A stretch of DNA of 64,000 bases from Legionella jordanis (lineage in GTDB: Bacteria; Pseudomonadota; Gammaproteobacteria; Legionellales; Legionellaceae): contig NZ_LR134383.1 of assembly GCF_900637635.1 (NCBI RefSeq), positions 1,767,501 to 1,831,500 on the forward strand, in the 5' to 3' direction. The stretch's first letter is position 1; each line of letters begins with the position of its first letter. Position numbers and translations under genes: made by a program. Positions 54,315 to 63,744 of the stretch are shown in pieces. The notes beneath the pieces are model-generated. The model saw nothing but the letters and a program-made list of their open reading frames with translations. It had not been told where the DNA came from and did not search any database.

Positions 54315-56804
54315 CTAAACGACTTCCGTAGCCAAGTCACCTTCACTTGAGGTAGCCCGCTTTTTTCGCTCACGCCCTTCTCGTTCAACAACAGGCCTTC
54401 GCAACTCATCATCGCTGAAATCGTCTACAGCGATGACTGCTTGTCGAGCCTTTTCAGCCTCACGTAATCGAGAAGCTTCCTCGAGAGTAAAGATTCCGCT
54501 TTTTTCAGCTTCATCAATTTGCTCAAGCATAGTTAAACCCATTACGCTGCCTTCTTTGACAGCACGGCCCAGTTTCTTTTCAAGATCTTCCACAGCACAA
54601 ATTTTTCTAAAAGTTTCTTCCAAACGACCTAAAGGACAATTTTCTAAGGGTTCAGCGAAAACGACTTGAGTCAATCTCGCTCTTGATTGATTTGGCGTAG
54701 TTAGCAAATGAGCAACACGTTTGCCCAATTGATCAGCCGGCTTATAATGGCGTGGACCAAAAGGCTGCAACAGCAAGCGCAAGAACAGTCGTCCCCAAAG
54801 GGCAGGAAAATTGCCTATTAGTCCTTGGATAGCAACTTCACATTCACTAAGCAACTCTCGGCAACACCAACCAACAAGAATTAAATCTTCTGCCGGTTCT
54901 CCCTCATCATGAAAACGTTTCAAAACCGCAGAGGCCAAATACAGATTACTCAGTACATCTCCTAAGCGTGCGGACAACTTCTCTTTTCGTTTTAGTTCAC
55001 CGCCTAAAAAAGCCATGCAGAAATCGGATAAGAACGCTAGATTTGCACTATAGCGATAAACCAGTTGGTAATATCGTTTTGCTTTACTCTTTGGAACCGG
55101 AATCAAATAACCGTTTGTAAATGCAAATAACAGGGATTTGCTAAAGTTAGCAAATACAAAACTTACATGTCCCCAAAAGGCCTTATCGAACAAGGACAAG
55201 TCGTTTGTTCTAACGCTCTCCAGCTCTTGATATACATAGGGATGGCAACGAATTGCACCCTGGCCAAATATGATGAGGCTTCTAGTTAAGATATTCGCTC
55301 CCTCCACTGTGATGCCGATGGGGGTATTTTGAAAGCTTCGTCCAAGATAATTATTTGGCCCTAAGCAAATCCCTTTGCCACCATGGATATCCATGGCATC
55401 AAGGCCTACGCGGCGAGCTCGCTCAGTGCTGTGGTATTTTAAAATTGCTCCGGCCACAGAGGGCTTTGCTCCATGATCAATGGCGGCTGCAGTCATCGTT
55501 AACCCAGCATTAATTAGATAGGCATTTCCAGCAATCCTAGCCAAAGGTTCTTCAATTCCCTCAAAATTTGCGATGGGTTGGTTAAACTGTTTGCGAACTC
55601 TTGCGTATGCCCCACTTGCTAAAGCACCCGCTTGCGCCCCACCGTTTGCACTGGAAGGCAGGGAGATAGCCCGGCCTGCGCTTAGGCACTCCATGAGCAT
55701 ACGCCAGCCAGAACCAGCCATGTCAGCCCCTCCGATTAGAAAATCTATCGGAACAAAAACATCCTTACCCTGTGTAGGTCCATTTAAAAAACCGGTATTG
55801 AGCGGAAAATGCCGGCGGCCTTTTGTGACTCCTGGTGTATCTGCAGGAATTAAGGCGCAACTGATCCCAACATCAACACCTTTCCCTAGTATATTGTCCG
55901 GATCAAAAAGGCGGAACGCCAAACCAATCACCGTTGCAACGGGGCACAGAGTGATATAGCGTTTGTTCCAGTTCAACCGAATACCTAAAACTTCTTGGCC
56001 ATTATATTCACCTCGGCAAACGATTCCCTTGTCCGGAATTGAAGCTGCGTCTGATCCTGCATTAGGGCCTGTTAAAGCAAAGCAAGGGATCTCCCGTCCA
56101 TTTGCTAATCTCGGTAAATAATAGTCCTTCTGTTCCTGAGTACCGTATTTTAACAATAACTCAGCAGGGCCTAAGGAATTAGGAACTGAAATGGTGCTGC
56201 CTACCGTGATTGAACGACCATAAAGCCTTGACAAAATGCTAAACTGCGCTGTTGCGGAGAACTCCAAACCTCCATATTCCTTCGGGATAATCATACCCAA
56301 AAATCCGTTTTCTTTGATAAATTGCCACATTTCAGGAGGCATATCCGTGCGCACATGCGTTATGTCCCAATCATCTATCATGCGGCAAAGCTGGTTGACT
56401 GGACCATCCATGAAGGCTTGCTCTTCATCAGTCAAGCTCACAGTTGGAGCGTTTAGAAGTTTATTAAAATCAGGGGAACCACTGAATAAATCGCCCTCCC
56501 AACTCACCGTACCTGCTTCTAATGCCTCCCTCTCTGTAGCTGACATGGATGGTAGCGCTTTACGAACTTTGTTAAATAGCTGACGAGAAATAAATTGGCT
56601 TCGGAATGGTTTAATTGAGCAAAGCAGGAGAACTGCAAAAGTTAACCATAAAAGAGACTGCAGGATAACACCAGGCTCCCCAAATTTCAGCACAAGCAAT
56701 GCAAATATGGCATAACTGATGGTCCACACCACCAAAGACGCTTGTTTGACCAGCAGTAAGAAAACCCCAGAAATCACCGCCAGTACAATTAGACTTTGCA
56801 ACAC
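54315..56804 (-). CDS. fadE: Long-type acyl-CoA dehydrogenase (FadE family)
   Basis: An 829-residue FAD enzyme for the first step of fatty acid beta-oxidation, close in length to E. coli FadE (814). Two hydrophobic helices open the protein (about 1-60), suggesting membrane attachment. The acyl-CoA dehydrogenase core follows: YGGLEFSATAQFSILSRLYG, then CFALTGPNAGSDAAS, then DAMDIHGGKGICLGPNNYLG. The extra C-terminal domain of about 280 residues is typical of the FadE subfamily. The C-terminal 40 residues are rich in Arg and Glu. Monocistronic. Cofactor reoxidation would be through an electron transfer flavoprotein. Confidence 0.9.
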   Translation of the reverse strand: MLQSLIVLAVISGVFLLLVKQASLVVWTISYAIFALLVLKFGEPGVILQSLLWLTFAVLLLCSIKPFRSQFISRQLFNKVRKALPSMSATEREALEAGTVSWEGDLFSGSPDFNKLLNAPTVSLTDEEQAFMDGPVNQLCRMIDDWDITHVRTDMPPEMWQFIKENGFLGMIIPKEYGGLEFSATAQFSILSRLYGRSITVGSTISVPNSLGPAELLLKYGTQEQKDYYLPRLANGREIPCFALTGPNAGSDAASIPDKGIVCRGEYNGQEVLGIRLNWNKRYITLCPVATVIGLAFRLFDPDNILGKGVDVGISCALIPADTPGVTKGRRHFPLNTGFLNGPTQGKDVFVPIDFLIGGADMAGSGWRMLMECLSAGRAISLPSSANGGAQAGALASGAYARVRKQFNQPIANFEGIEEPLARIAGNAYLINAGLTMTAAAIDHGAKPSVAGAILKYHSTERARRVGLDAMDIHGGKGICLGPNNYLGRSFQNTPIGITVEGANILTRSLIIFGQGAIRCHPYVYQELESVRTNDLSLFDKAFWGHVSFVFANFSKSLLFAFTNGYLIPVPKSKAKRYYQLVYRYSANLAFLSDFCMAFLGGELKRKEKLSARLGDVLSNLYLASAVLKRFHDEGEPAEDLILVGWCCRELLSECEVAIQGLIGNFPALWGRLFLRLLLQPFGPRHYKPADQLGKRVAHLLTTPNQSRARLTQVVFAEPLENCPLGRLEETFRKICAVEDLEKKLGRAVKEGSVMGLTMLEQIDEAEKSGIFTLEEASRLREAEKARQAVIAVDDFSDDELRRPVVEREGRERKKRATSSEGDLATEVV

Positions 56805-56893
56805 TGTTTTCTCCTTTCAGTAATTGATCCTGATAATCATGCGTTAATGGAATGCCAACGGACAAAATTTTGAAGGTATTCCAGAGAGTTACA

Positions 56894-57682
56894 TTAGTTC
56901 AGTATAGCATCCAAGACAGCAAAAATTTGCTCAGCAAGTTGAATAGGTGACTCCATGGGGAGCATATGAGTTCCTTTCATTTTAATGCTTTGAATATTAT
57001 AGTGCTTTTTCATATAACGAATATCCATTCTGTCTACAACCGTGCTTCTGTCGGCATAAATAAGAACGGCAGGAACAGTTAATTTTCCCTCATACTCATG
57101 AAGCGTATGGGGTATGGTGCGAAAAATTAAGTATTCGATGTGGCGATCGAAACGAAGCACATAGCCATCATCCGTCTTCCTTAAACCATAGTCAATATAA
57201 TCCTGCAGACATTCCGGGGCAAAGGTTTTAAATAACTCTCTTGTTTTTAAATAATTGATAATTTGCTCTTTATTTTGCCAATGTTCCCGTCGACTGCGTG
57301 TTCGGAAAGCCGGGGTGACCCGATCAATAATCCCAACGGCTTTAGCGAGTTTGACGACATTTGATTTGAAACGCCCCAGCAAAGGGGAATCAATCATAAT
57401 CACCGTCTTAAATCGACAGGGTTCTTCAATTGCTGCTAATAGACTAAGGACACCACCTAAGGAGTGTCCAATTGCAATAACAGGTTGATTGGCCTGTGCT
57501 TTCACACTATCCAACACTTCATCGACCAGCAAATGCCAATTTTCAGTCACTGGAAATTGGGGATTATGCCCTATTCTGTCGATGTAACAGTAATCGTATC
57601 TATTGCCCAGTTGTTTAAGTAGCTGGGAGTAGCACAATGAAGGGAAACCATTTCCGTGGGCAAAATGAATCAATTCCCTCAC
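56894..57682 (-). CDS. Alpha/beta hydrolase
   Basis: A 262-residue protein with the alpha/beta hydrolase fold: IHFAHGNGFPSLCYSQLL (oxyanion region) and the nucleophile elbow AIGHSLGGVLSLLAA, with Asp and His in later strands (IYADRSTVVD and MKGTHMLPME). It starts at GTG 57682, overlapping the stop of the upstream gene by four bases (GTGA); the longer open frame is an artefact overlapping that gene. It is the last gene of the Ugp-like operon. Substrate unknown: perhaps a lipid or glycerophosphodiester, in view of its company. Confidence 0.8.
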   Translation of the reverse strand: MRELIHFAHGNGFPSLCYSQLLKQLGNRYDYCYIDRIGHNPQFPVTENWHLLVDEVLDSVKAQANQPVIAIGHSLGGVLSLLAAIEEPCRFKTVIMIDSPLLGRFKSNVVKLAKAVGIIDRVTPAFRTRSRREHWQNKEQIINYLKTRELFKTFAPECLQDYIDYGLRKTDDGYVLRFDRHIEYLIFRTIPHTLHEYEGKLTVPAVLIYADRSTVVDRMDIRYMKKHYNIQSIKMKGTHMLPMESPIQLAEQIFAVLDAILN

Positions 57683-58554
57683 AAAAGCACCAATTTTTGA
57701 CTCTCGCGCTTTAGAGAATACATGGCAAACAAGTAATAGCCGATAAAAATAATAATCAGCAAAGCGCCAAAGCCGGGAAAGAGAACATTTGCTGCCAAAG
57801 CAAGAAGCAACAGCAGAAGCTGAGGCGTCGAGCTCACCATGAGCAAACGACAAGCTTGTTTGTAACTGATACTAAAATTCAAGAACAATTTGGACAGGAA
57901 CTGCCCCATTAAGGCAAATACTAAATAAAAGACCAAAAACATAGCAAAAAATAACAATGCCACAGTTGGATATACCATAAGTTGAGATAGGAATTTGATT
58001 CGCTCGATTCCTGATGACTTAATCCAGGTATTGCCATCAAATACCTGATTGATGTTGGGACTGAAGGTTTGTGATAACACCTGGGTTGGATTCTTTTGCA
58101 TATCCTTGGCAAAAAACAACTGCGGGGATGGAATTCTGTAAAAGAATCTGTCTGTGGTAATTAAAGCCGTTAAGTAAGGGTAGCGGTTATCAATGGTATT
58201 CACTTTTCCTGTTGTATCAATAATAGTTACCACTTGCCCTGCCCTATTCTTAATGAGGTAAGGCATTGGCTTGTCAAAAGATACTTTGCCATTCTGGATA
58301 AAAACGGCTGGCATTCGACTTAAGGGTTCAATGATTTGTTCTTCGAAGAAAGCATTGAACTCCAGGGTAATGCGCCAGGCAAATGGAATTGAAAACAAAA
58401 ACACCACCAGAAGCAAGTAAAGAATGCCTAATCCCTTCCATCTTTTTCCTACATCAACATACAGCCGTGAACTGAAGAAGGATAAAATTAGGGCCTGAAA
58501 ATAATTGTAAAAGGGAGCATCAACCTTTCTTAAGGCTACTTTTTCCTTAGTCAT
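57679..58554 (-). CDS. DUF1189-like membrane protein
   Basis: A 291-residue inner-membrane protein with five to six helices: one near residues 44-62, a periplasmic domain of about 120 residues (70-185), then three or four helices to the end. The large extracytoplasmic part with GQVVTIIDTTGKVNTID and the general layout recall DUF1189. Its ATG lies inside the last codons of ugpC and its stop overlaps the start of the hydrolase, so it is a tightly linked member of the operon. No function is known. Confidence 0.65.
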   Translation of the reverse strand: MTKEKVALRKVDAPFYNYFQALILSFFSSRLYVDVGKRWKGLGILYLLLVVFLFSIPFAWRITLEFNAFFEEQIIEPLSRMPAVFIQNGKVSFDKPMPYLIKNRAGQVVTIIDTTGKVNTIDNRYPYLTALITTDRFFYRIPSPQLFFAKDMQKNPTQVLSQTFSPNINQVFDGNTWIKSSGIERIKFLSQLMVYPTVALLFFAMFLVFYLVFALMGQFLSKLFLNFSISYKQACRLLMVSSTPQLLLLLLALAANVLFPGFGALLIIIFIGYYLFAMYSLKRESQKLVLL

Positions 58555-59638
58555 CCCATCCTCCCAGACGTAAACCAGTTTCTTGATGAAATAGATTAGC
58601 TTTATTTACAACAACTTCCAAGAACAGATCAGGGTTACTGAACTGAAAATCAGCCGAAACCCTGACTGAAAATTGTTCCTTCCCACAGGCAGTTATCACC
58701 TTAACCAATTTATCTGAACCCATGTCATCGACAAATTCAATTTTTACCGGGATCGTTCCTGGCTGTTTGTTGTTTAGCAACCTCAAATCCTCCGAACGAA
58801 TCGCTACCACCACATCCATATCACTGAAAACAGCTTCCTTTAAAGAGGGCCATTTCAATTCCAATCCTAAATTGCTTTCGACTTTTCTCGATTCTAAATT
58901 CATTTTAGCTGGTAAAAAATTGATTGGGTAATGGCCGGTGAAGCCCGCTACAAACAATGATTCTGGTTGAGAATAGAGGGTTTGTGGGGAGCCAATTTGT
59001 TCAACTTTTCCTTTGTTCAAGACGAGGATTCTGGAAGCCATGGTCATTGCTTCGGTGTGATCATGAGTAACGTATAAACAGGTTGTTCCGAGCTGCCGGT
59101 GCAATTTTTTGATCTCATAGCGCATTTCTGAGCGTAACTTGGCATCCAGATTCGATAAGGGTTCGTCAAATAAAAAAACAGCAGGAGAGCGAACAATCGC
59201 CCTGCCCATTGCCACCCGTTGGCGTTGTCCACCTGAAAGAGCTTGGGGCTTGCGATCCAAATAGTCAGTCAACTGCAGCAAAGCCGCTGCTTCCCTTACC
59301 TTTTCTTGAATAACAGGTTTCTTTACACCGCGCATTTTTAAACCATAAGCCATGTTATCAAACACGGTCATGTGCGGGTAAAGTGCATAACTTTGAAAAA
59401 CCATTGCCATATCGCGCCTTGCTGGTGAAAGGCTATTCACGCACTGATTTTTAATTAAAATGCTGCCGCTGCTCACATCTTCCAAACCAGCAACCAAGCG
59501 AAGTAAAGTTGATTTACCGCACCCTGAGGGACCTACTACAGCAACAAACTCGCCTTGCTCAATATCTATTGATATTTTGTCAAGAATAAGGTGTTGCGCG
59601 TAAAATTTGCTGACCTCAATTAAATTAACCATACCCAT
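58547..59638 (-). CDS. ugpC: Ugp-type ABC transporter ATP-binding protein
   Basis: A 363-residue MalK/UgpC-family ATPase. Walker A GPSGCGKST (about 36-44), signature LSGGQRQRVAMGRAIVR, Walker B VFLFDEPLSNLDAKLR and the switch His in YVTHDHTEAMTMASR are complete. The C-terminal 120 residues form the OB-like regulatory domain. It would drive uptake of sn-glycerol-3-phosphate or another sugar-phosphate/sugar together with the permeases. Its ATG overlaps the last base of the ugpE stop (TAATG). The family of glycerol-3-phosphate and sugar importers shares this sequence, so substrate is uncertain. Confidence 0.88.
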   Translation of the reverse strand: MGMVNLIEVSKFYAQHLILDKISIDIEQGEFVAVVGPSGCGKSTLLRLVAGLEDVSSGSILIKNQCVNSLSPARRDMAMVFQSYALYPHMTVFDNMAYGLKMRGVKKPVIQEKVREAAALLQLTDYLDRKPQALSGGQRQRVAMGRAIVRSPAVFLFDEPLSNLDAKLRSEMRYEIKKLHRQLGTTCLYVTHDHTEAMTMASRILVLNKGKVEQIGSPQTLYSQPESLFVAGFTGHYPINFLPAKMNLESRKVESNLGLELKWPSLKEAVFSDMDVVVAIRSEDLRLLNNKQPGTIPVKIEFVDDMGSDKLVKVITACGKEQFSVRVSADFQFSNPDLFLEVVVNKANLFHQETGLRLGGWDD

Positions 59639-60468
59639 TAATGCGTCAACCCCCTTTCAAACCATTTTTGCAATGTAAGCACTACCAGACAGGGAGGCAA
59701 CAAAGCAATCAAAGCAATTGTCATAATGTAATGCCATTGCGGAATTTGATCAGCTACGCCGGCCAAATACCTAATACCCATCACTATGGTGGTCATGTTG
59801 CTGTCCGTTGTCGTTATCAATGGCCATAAATACTGATTCCAACCATACACAAACAAAATTATGAACAAAGCGGCAATTTGTGTTTTTGACAAAGGGAGCA
59901 AAATATCTATAAAAAAACGACAAGGCCCTGCGCCATCCAAAGTTGCGGCATCAACTAAATCTTGTGGTACTGTTTTAAAAAATTGGCGAAAAAGAAAAGT
60001 CGCCGTGGCCGAAGCCATAAGAGGTAAACTTAATCCGGCAAAGCTGTTTAACCAGCCAAAAGCAGCGACAACCTGGAAGGTAGGTATAATTCTTACTTCT
60101 ATCGGCAACATCATGGTTGCAAAAATTAGAGCAAAACAAAGGCGCTTTAGAGGAAATCTGAAATAAACCAGGGCAAAAGCTGACAGTAGCGCGAGTGTTA
60201 TTTTACCTCCGGCTATGAATATTGCCATGAAGAAGCTATTGACCAACATTCTCCAGACCGGCTCGCCTCCTGTTGCCGTTAAACCATGCGTCAAAACAGT
60301 CTTTATATTATGAAACAATGCAAATCCTGGCCAAATTGGAAGTGGGGATTGCATCATTGTCAAGCTGTCATGACTTGCTGCCACGAGAGCTAAATAAAGA
60401 GGCAGAAACAGCAAGACAATAAACAAACAAAGACAGCTATGACTAATCACACCTTTGAACTGTCTCAT
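59638..60468 (-). CDS. ugpE: Ugp-type ABC transporter permease
   Basis: A 276-residue inner-membrane permease with six helices. The EAA loop is [24 protein letters not shown], matching the MalG/UgpE pattern, and [12 protein letters not shown] closes the core. It begins within the ugpA stop (ATGA) and ends against ugpC (TAATG). The closest named homologue I recognise is UgpE. Together with ugpA it would form the pore. Confidence 0.88.
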   Translation of the reverse strand: MRQFKGVISHSCLCLFIVLLFLPLYLALVAASHDSLTMMQSPLPIWPGFALFHNIKTVLTHGLTATGGEPVWRMLVNSFFMAIFIAGGKITLALLSAFALVYFRFPLKRLCFALIFATMMLPIEVRIIPTFQVVAAFGWLNSFAGLSLPLMASATATFLFRQFFKTVPQDLVDAATLDGAGPCRFFIDILLPLSKTQIAALFIILFVYGWNQYLWPLITTTDSNMTTIVMGIRYLAGVADQIPQWHYIMTIALIALLPPCLVVLTLQKWFERGLTH

Positions 60469-61345
60469 TGATAATGAACCTTTTTTTCTAAGTAGCGGAA
60501 TTGAATTAGCGTTAACGCGATAACCATAGCCATCAAAAGAACAGACTGGGCAGATGAGCTCCCAAGATCCATACCTGCGAAACCGTCTTTATACAGCTTA
60601 TAAATCAATGTAGTGGTGCTATTATTAGGCCCCCGCTGGTCATTATATCGATGATGCCAAAGGTATCAAAAAATGAATAAATTAAATTCATGATTAGAAG
60701 AAAAAACGTGGTGGGTGACAGTAAAGGAAAAATGATCTGCCAAAATCTTCTCCAGGCTGAGGCACCATCTAAAATAGCCGCTTCAATGAGAAAATTTGGA
60801 ATTGCTTTAAGTGCTGCCAGGAAGAATAAAAAATTGTAGCTCAACTGTTGCCAACTCGCTGTAGCAACAACAACCCATAGAGCCTGCCAGGGATGGGTCA
60901 GATAATTAAATGAAATGCCAAATATCTGCAAGCCTTGTGCTAACCACCCTAAGGTGGGCTGGCATAAAAATCTCCACAATATAGCCGCAACCGCCGGAGC
61001 GACCGCATAGGGCCAAAGCAGCAGGGTTTTATAAATTTGCTGGCTTTTCCTTCTCCCCTGTACCAATACAGCTAAAAGCAACCCACAGGTCATGGTCAGC
61101 AAAGTGACGAGGAAAGAAAGTAAAACCGTTACTCCTATAGCTTTGCCGTAGTTAGGATCTTTGAGCAAATCTAAAAAATTATGCAAGCCCGCAAAGCGAC
61201 TGTGCAAGCCAAATGCATCGCTGAATAAAAACGATTGCACGAAAGCCCGCAAAGCAGGGCCAATAAAAAAAAGGAGGGTAATTAGCAGTTGAGGAAAAAT
61301 AAAAATCAATGCCAATTTTTTATAGTGTTTGTATTTAGCCATCAA
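60465..61345 (-). pseudogene. ugpA: Ugp-type permease gene ugpA with an apparent frameshift
   Basis: The frame from 61345 encodes a MalF/UgpA permease up to IDIMTSGG, with EAAILDGASAWRRFWQIIFPLLSP as the EAA loop, and then runs out after seven residues. The true C-terminus continues in another frame: [20 protein letters not shown] and so on to the end ...[10 protein letters not shown], stopping at 60465. One extra base at the C5 run (60630-60634 on the plus strand) joins the two and gives 293 residues (E. coli UgpA 295). The stop then overlaps the ugpE ATG, as expected for a coupled operon. Sequencing error is the likeliest cause; a real mutation would leave a permease lacking its last helix. 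Confidence 0.85.
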
Positions 61346-61490
61346 ATGAAAAGGTATACCGCTTGGGGGGCAGTATATAACGAACGCTTTTGTTTTTGCG
61401 AGTCTATTGAGCTTTTGGTTGATAATTTACCGAGGGTATGATTTTTTATTAAATCTTGTATTCTTGTATCTTATAACTATTTATTCTCGG

Positions 61491-62462
61491 ATGATGATGC
61501 GCTGCATATTAATTGAAAACCCAGGCCCTGATAGCAAACTGGTACTCAGTCAGCAAGATAAACCAAAATGCGGTGACGACGAGCTTTTGGTACTTGTAAA
61601 AGCCACAGCTGTAAACCGTGCTGATTTATTGCAACGCCAGGGTAAATATCCCCCACCCGCTGGGGCATCTCTGATCCCAGGCCTTGAAATTGCTGGTGAA
61701 GTCACTGAAATTGGCGCTAATGTAAGCCGTTTTAAACCGGGAGATGCAGTTTATGGATTGGTTGCGGGTGGCGCTTACGCTGAGTACTGTTGTGTAAACC
61801 AAAATTTGGCAGAAGTAATCCCTCCAGCCTGGACGTATTCAGAAGCTGCGGGGCTTCCTGAAGCGCTTATGACGGCTCATGCCACCGTTTTTATGCTTGG
61901 TCAATTAAACTCCGGTCAAACATTGCTGATTCATGGGGCAGGCAGCGGCATCGCTTCTTTAGCTATTCAAATGGCCAAATTGCGATCGGCCTCGGTGATT
62001 AGCACTGCCGGTACGGATGAAAAGATTTCGCGGGCTCAAAGCTGGGGAATCCAGGCGATTAACTATAAGAATGAGGATTTTGAAAACATTTTAGGTCCAC
62101 AATCCGTTGATGTTGTGGTTGATTTTATTGGCGGTGATTATTTTTCCAAGCACTTAAACGTTTTAAAACCACTGGGTCGACTAATTCAAATTGCTTGTAT
62201 GAAAGGCTATATGGCAGAAGCCAATCTGCTCTTTTTGATGCAGAAACGCCTTCAAATAAATGGTTTCGTGTTGCGCTCACAATCACTCGCTGAAAAGAAG
62301 GCTATTTGGAAATCGGCCCAGCAACATTGGCAAACTGCAATTTTGAACAAGCATATTTTACCCATCATTGACTCGGAATTTGATTTATCGGAGATAGAAC
62401 AAGCACACCGACGCATGAAGAGCAGTGAACATATGGGCAAAATTATTGTAAACATTCGCTGA
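61491..62462 (+). CDS. Zinc-free alcohol-dehydrogenase-type quinone oxidoreductase
   Basis: A 323-residue medium-chain dehydrogenase/reductase of the quinone oxidoreductase (PIG3/Qor) type, which uses NADPH. Visible motifs are VNRADLLQRQGKYPPPAGAS (substrate side), GLEIAGEV, and the nucleotide loop HGAGSGIASLAIQMAK. Zinc ligands are absent, as expected. I use the ATG at 61491 (MMMRCILIENPG); the upstream frame from 61407 gives a hydrophobic non-family extension. It is divergent from the Ugp-like operon. Confidence 0.85.
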   Translation: MMMRCILIENPGPDSKLVLSQQDKPKCGDDELLVLVKATAVNRADLLQRQGKYPPPAGASLIPGLEIAGEVTEIGANVSRFKPGDAVYGLVAGGAYAEYCCVNQNLAEVIPPAWTYSEAAGLPEALMTAHATVFMLGQLNSGQTLLIHGAGSGIASLAIQMAKLRSASVISTAGTDEKISRAQSWGIQAINYKNEDFENILGPQSVDVVVDFIGGDYFSKHLNVLKPLGRLIQIACMKGYMAEANLLFLMQKRLQINGFVLRSQSLAEKKAIWKSAQQHWQTAILNKHILPIIDSEFDLSEIEQAHRRMKSSEHMGKIIVNIR

Positions 62463-62511
62463 TTTTGTGAGGACGATTTCACTATCCAGGTATATACAAA
62501 TTTAGTATTCC

Positions 62512-63528
62512 TCAGATAGATAAAGAACAATTAATTTCTTCGGCAAAGCGCTTTATAGCCCCCATTTCCTTAGATTCTTTGAATAAATTATATCCAAAGA
62601 AACCGGCTGTACAAATGCCTGAGCCAATGCCGGTTGAGCCCAGAAAAATGGCAGCTGGACTACCTTTTAAAAAAGCAGAAAGCAAAACGAACGGACTCGT
62701 CCATAACCCTAGTGCTAAACCGCCGGTAAAACCAACCGATACAAGGATAAGGGTAACCACAATTGCTGAGGCAAAGGTTAGCACCGCGTTTATAAAATAA
62801 GGATGACTGCCTTCAAGAATTTTTTGTGAACTTAAAACAAAGTTTTTAATGCATTGTTCTTTATCTGAATTGCGGCCTAACTCTTCATACAAAAAATCCA
62901 ACTCATGTTCGATTTTCTTGCATTTATCGAATGGAAGATGTTTTAAAGCATCAAGAAGGTTTTGCTCGCATATATCCCACATTGTTCTTTTGCAGGACAG
63001 TATGGACTCACAAAGCTCTTCAATCCCTATATCAAATTTCAAAGAGGTAATGATTCTTTTTGTGACTTCCAGGTTAAGATTTAAGAATTGCCTTTCAGCA
63101 TCAGGGAGGCCAAGGTCACATTTCGTTCCGATTAAAATCAGATTGGCGTCAGGATTGATTTGACGAAAGGCATTGATGTCGTTTTGGATGGCGATTTCAT
63201 TCATTTCCTGGGATAAGTCAATGCAATAAAGGACTACTTCTGCCTTTGCATAGAAATCCTTGACTAAGGAGTTTAGCCTTGGCTTTTTTCTACACTCCCA
63301 CATCTCATGACTTAAATCCCAGATGCTCAATTTTATTCGTGAATAATATTTAGTGACCCAGTACACTGGATCCCAGTCTAAAGGTCTTTCACTAAAAGGC
63401 AAACTGCAAAAAAGCCGGTGAATGATTTGGGTTTTGCCTGAATTTTTGGCACCTAAAGTTACAACCTCAACAGTACGTCTCGAATGCACGCTAAACCCTT
63501 GCAGACAAATTGCCGCATTATAATACAT
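62512..63528 (-). CDS. Small GTPase-like protein with C-terminal membrane helices, candidate effector
   Basis: A 338-residue protein. Residues 20-180 follow the Ras-superfamily order. G1 is GAKNSGKT (26-33) and G3 is WDLSHE (70-75). G4 is GTKCDL (134-139; TKxD as in Rho proteins), and G5 is probably TSLK (161-164). The glycine and catalytic Gln of the DxxGQ motif are lost, so intrinsic hydrolysis may be impaired. A helical linker follows (180-240), then three hydrophobic helices (about 246-314) and a short charged end. It has no signal peptide. Bacterial Rab/Rho-like genes of host origin occur in Legionella; the helices could anchor the domain in a host membrane. No partner gene is adjacent. 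Confidence 0.7.
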   Translation of the reverse strand: MYYNAAICLQGFSVHSRRTVEVVTLGAKNSGKTQIIHRLFCSLPFSERPLDWDPVYWVTKYYSRIKLSIWDLSHEMWECRKKPRLNSLVKDFYAKAEVVLYCIDLSQEMNEIAIQNDINAFRQINPDANLILIGTKCDLGLPDAERQFLNLNLEVTKRIITSLKFDIGIEELCESILSCKRTMWDICEQNLLDALKHLPFDKCKKIEHELDFLYEELGRNSDKEQCIKNFVLSSQKILEGSHPYFINAVLTFASAIVVTLILVSVGFTGGLALGLWTSPFVLLSAFLKGSPAAIFLGSTGIGSGICTAGFFGYNLFKESKEMGAIKRFAEEINCSLSI

Positions 63529-63600
63529 AGTAGAAGCAAAATGGCAGTTATGTTAGAGCAATTTGCAAGAGGAGCATGCAAATTGCTTTTCTACCTCGTA

Positions 63601-63735
63601 CTATTTACCCGCTTTATCCTTTTCTAAGGCAGTTGCCCAGGCACGCTCTTCAGATTGTTTTTTATAGATTTCTTTTAAAGATTGCTGCTGTTGATTTGCC
63701 GCTTCCTTGGGTATTTTCAATTCCTTGTCTTTCAT
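63601..63735 (-). CDS. Very small hypothetical protein (44 aa)
   Basis: An ATG at 63735 (or 63744, three codons earlier) opens a 44-residue, Lys-, Glu- and Gln-rich, helical, soluble protein that ends with TAG at 63601. GGATGAG lies upstream of 63735. The composition, with LKEIYKKQSEERAWATALEKDKAGK at the end, looks like a real small protein rather than chance, but it has no recognised family. It lies upstream of the GTPase gene on the same strand. Confidence 0.45.
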   Translation of the reverse strand: MKDKELKIPKEAANQQQQSLKEIYKKQSEERAWATALEKDKAGK

Positions 63736-63744
63736 AATACTCAT

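Noticed and set aside
57683-57853. N-terminal extension of the alpha/beta hydrolase
   Set aside because: It lies wholly inside the upstream DUF1189-like gene in another frame, and a GTG at 57682 overlapping that gene's stop is the natural start.
61407-61490. N-terminal extension of the quinone oxidoreductase
   Set aside because: The extra 28 residues are hydrophobic and not part of the family; the ATG at 61491 gives a standard start.
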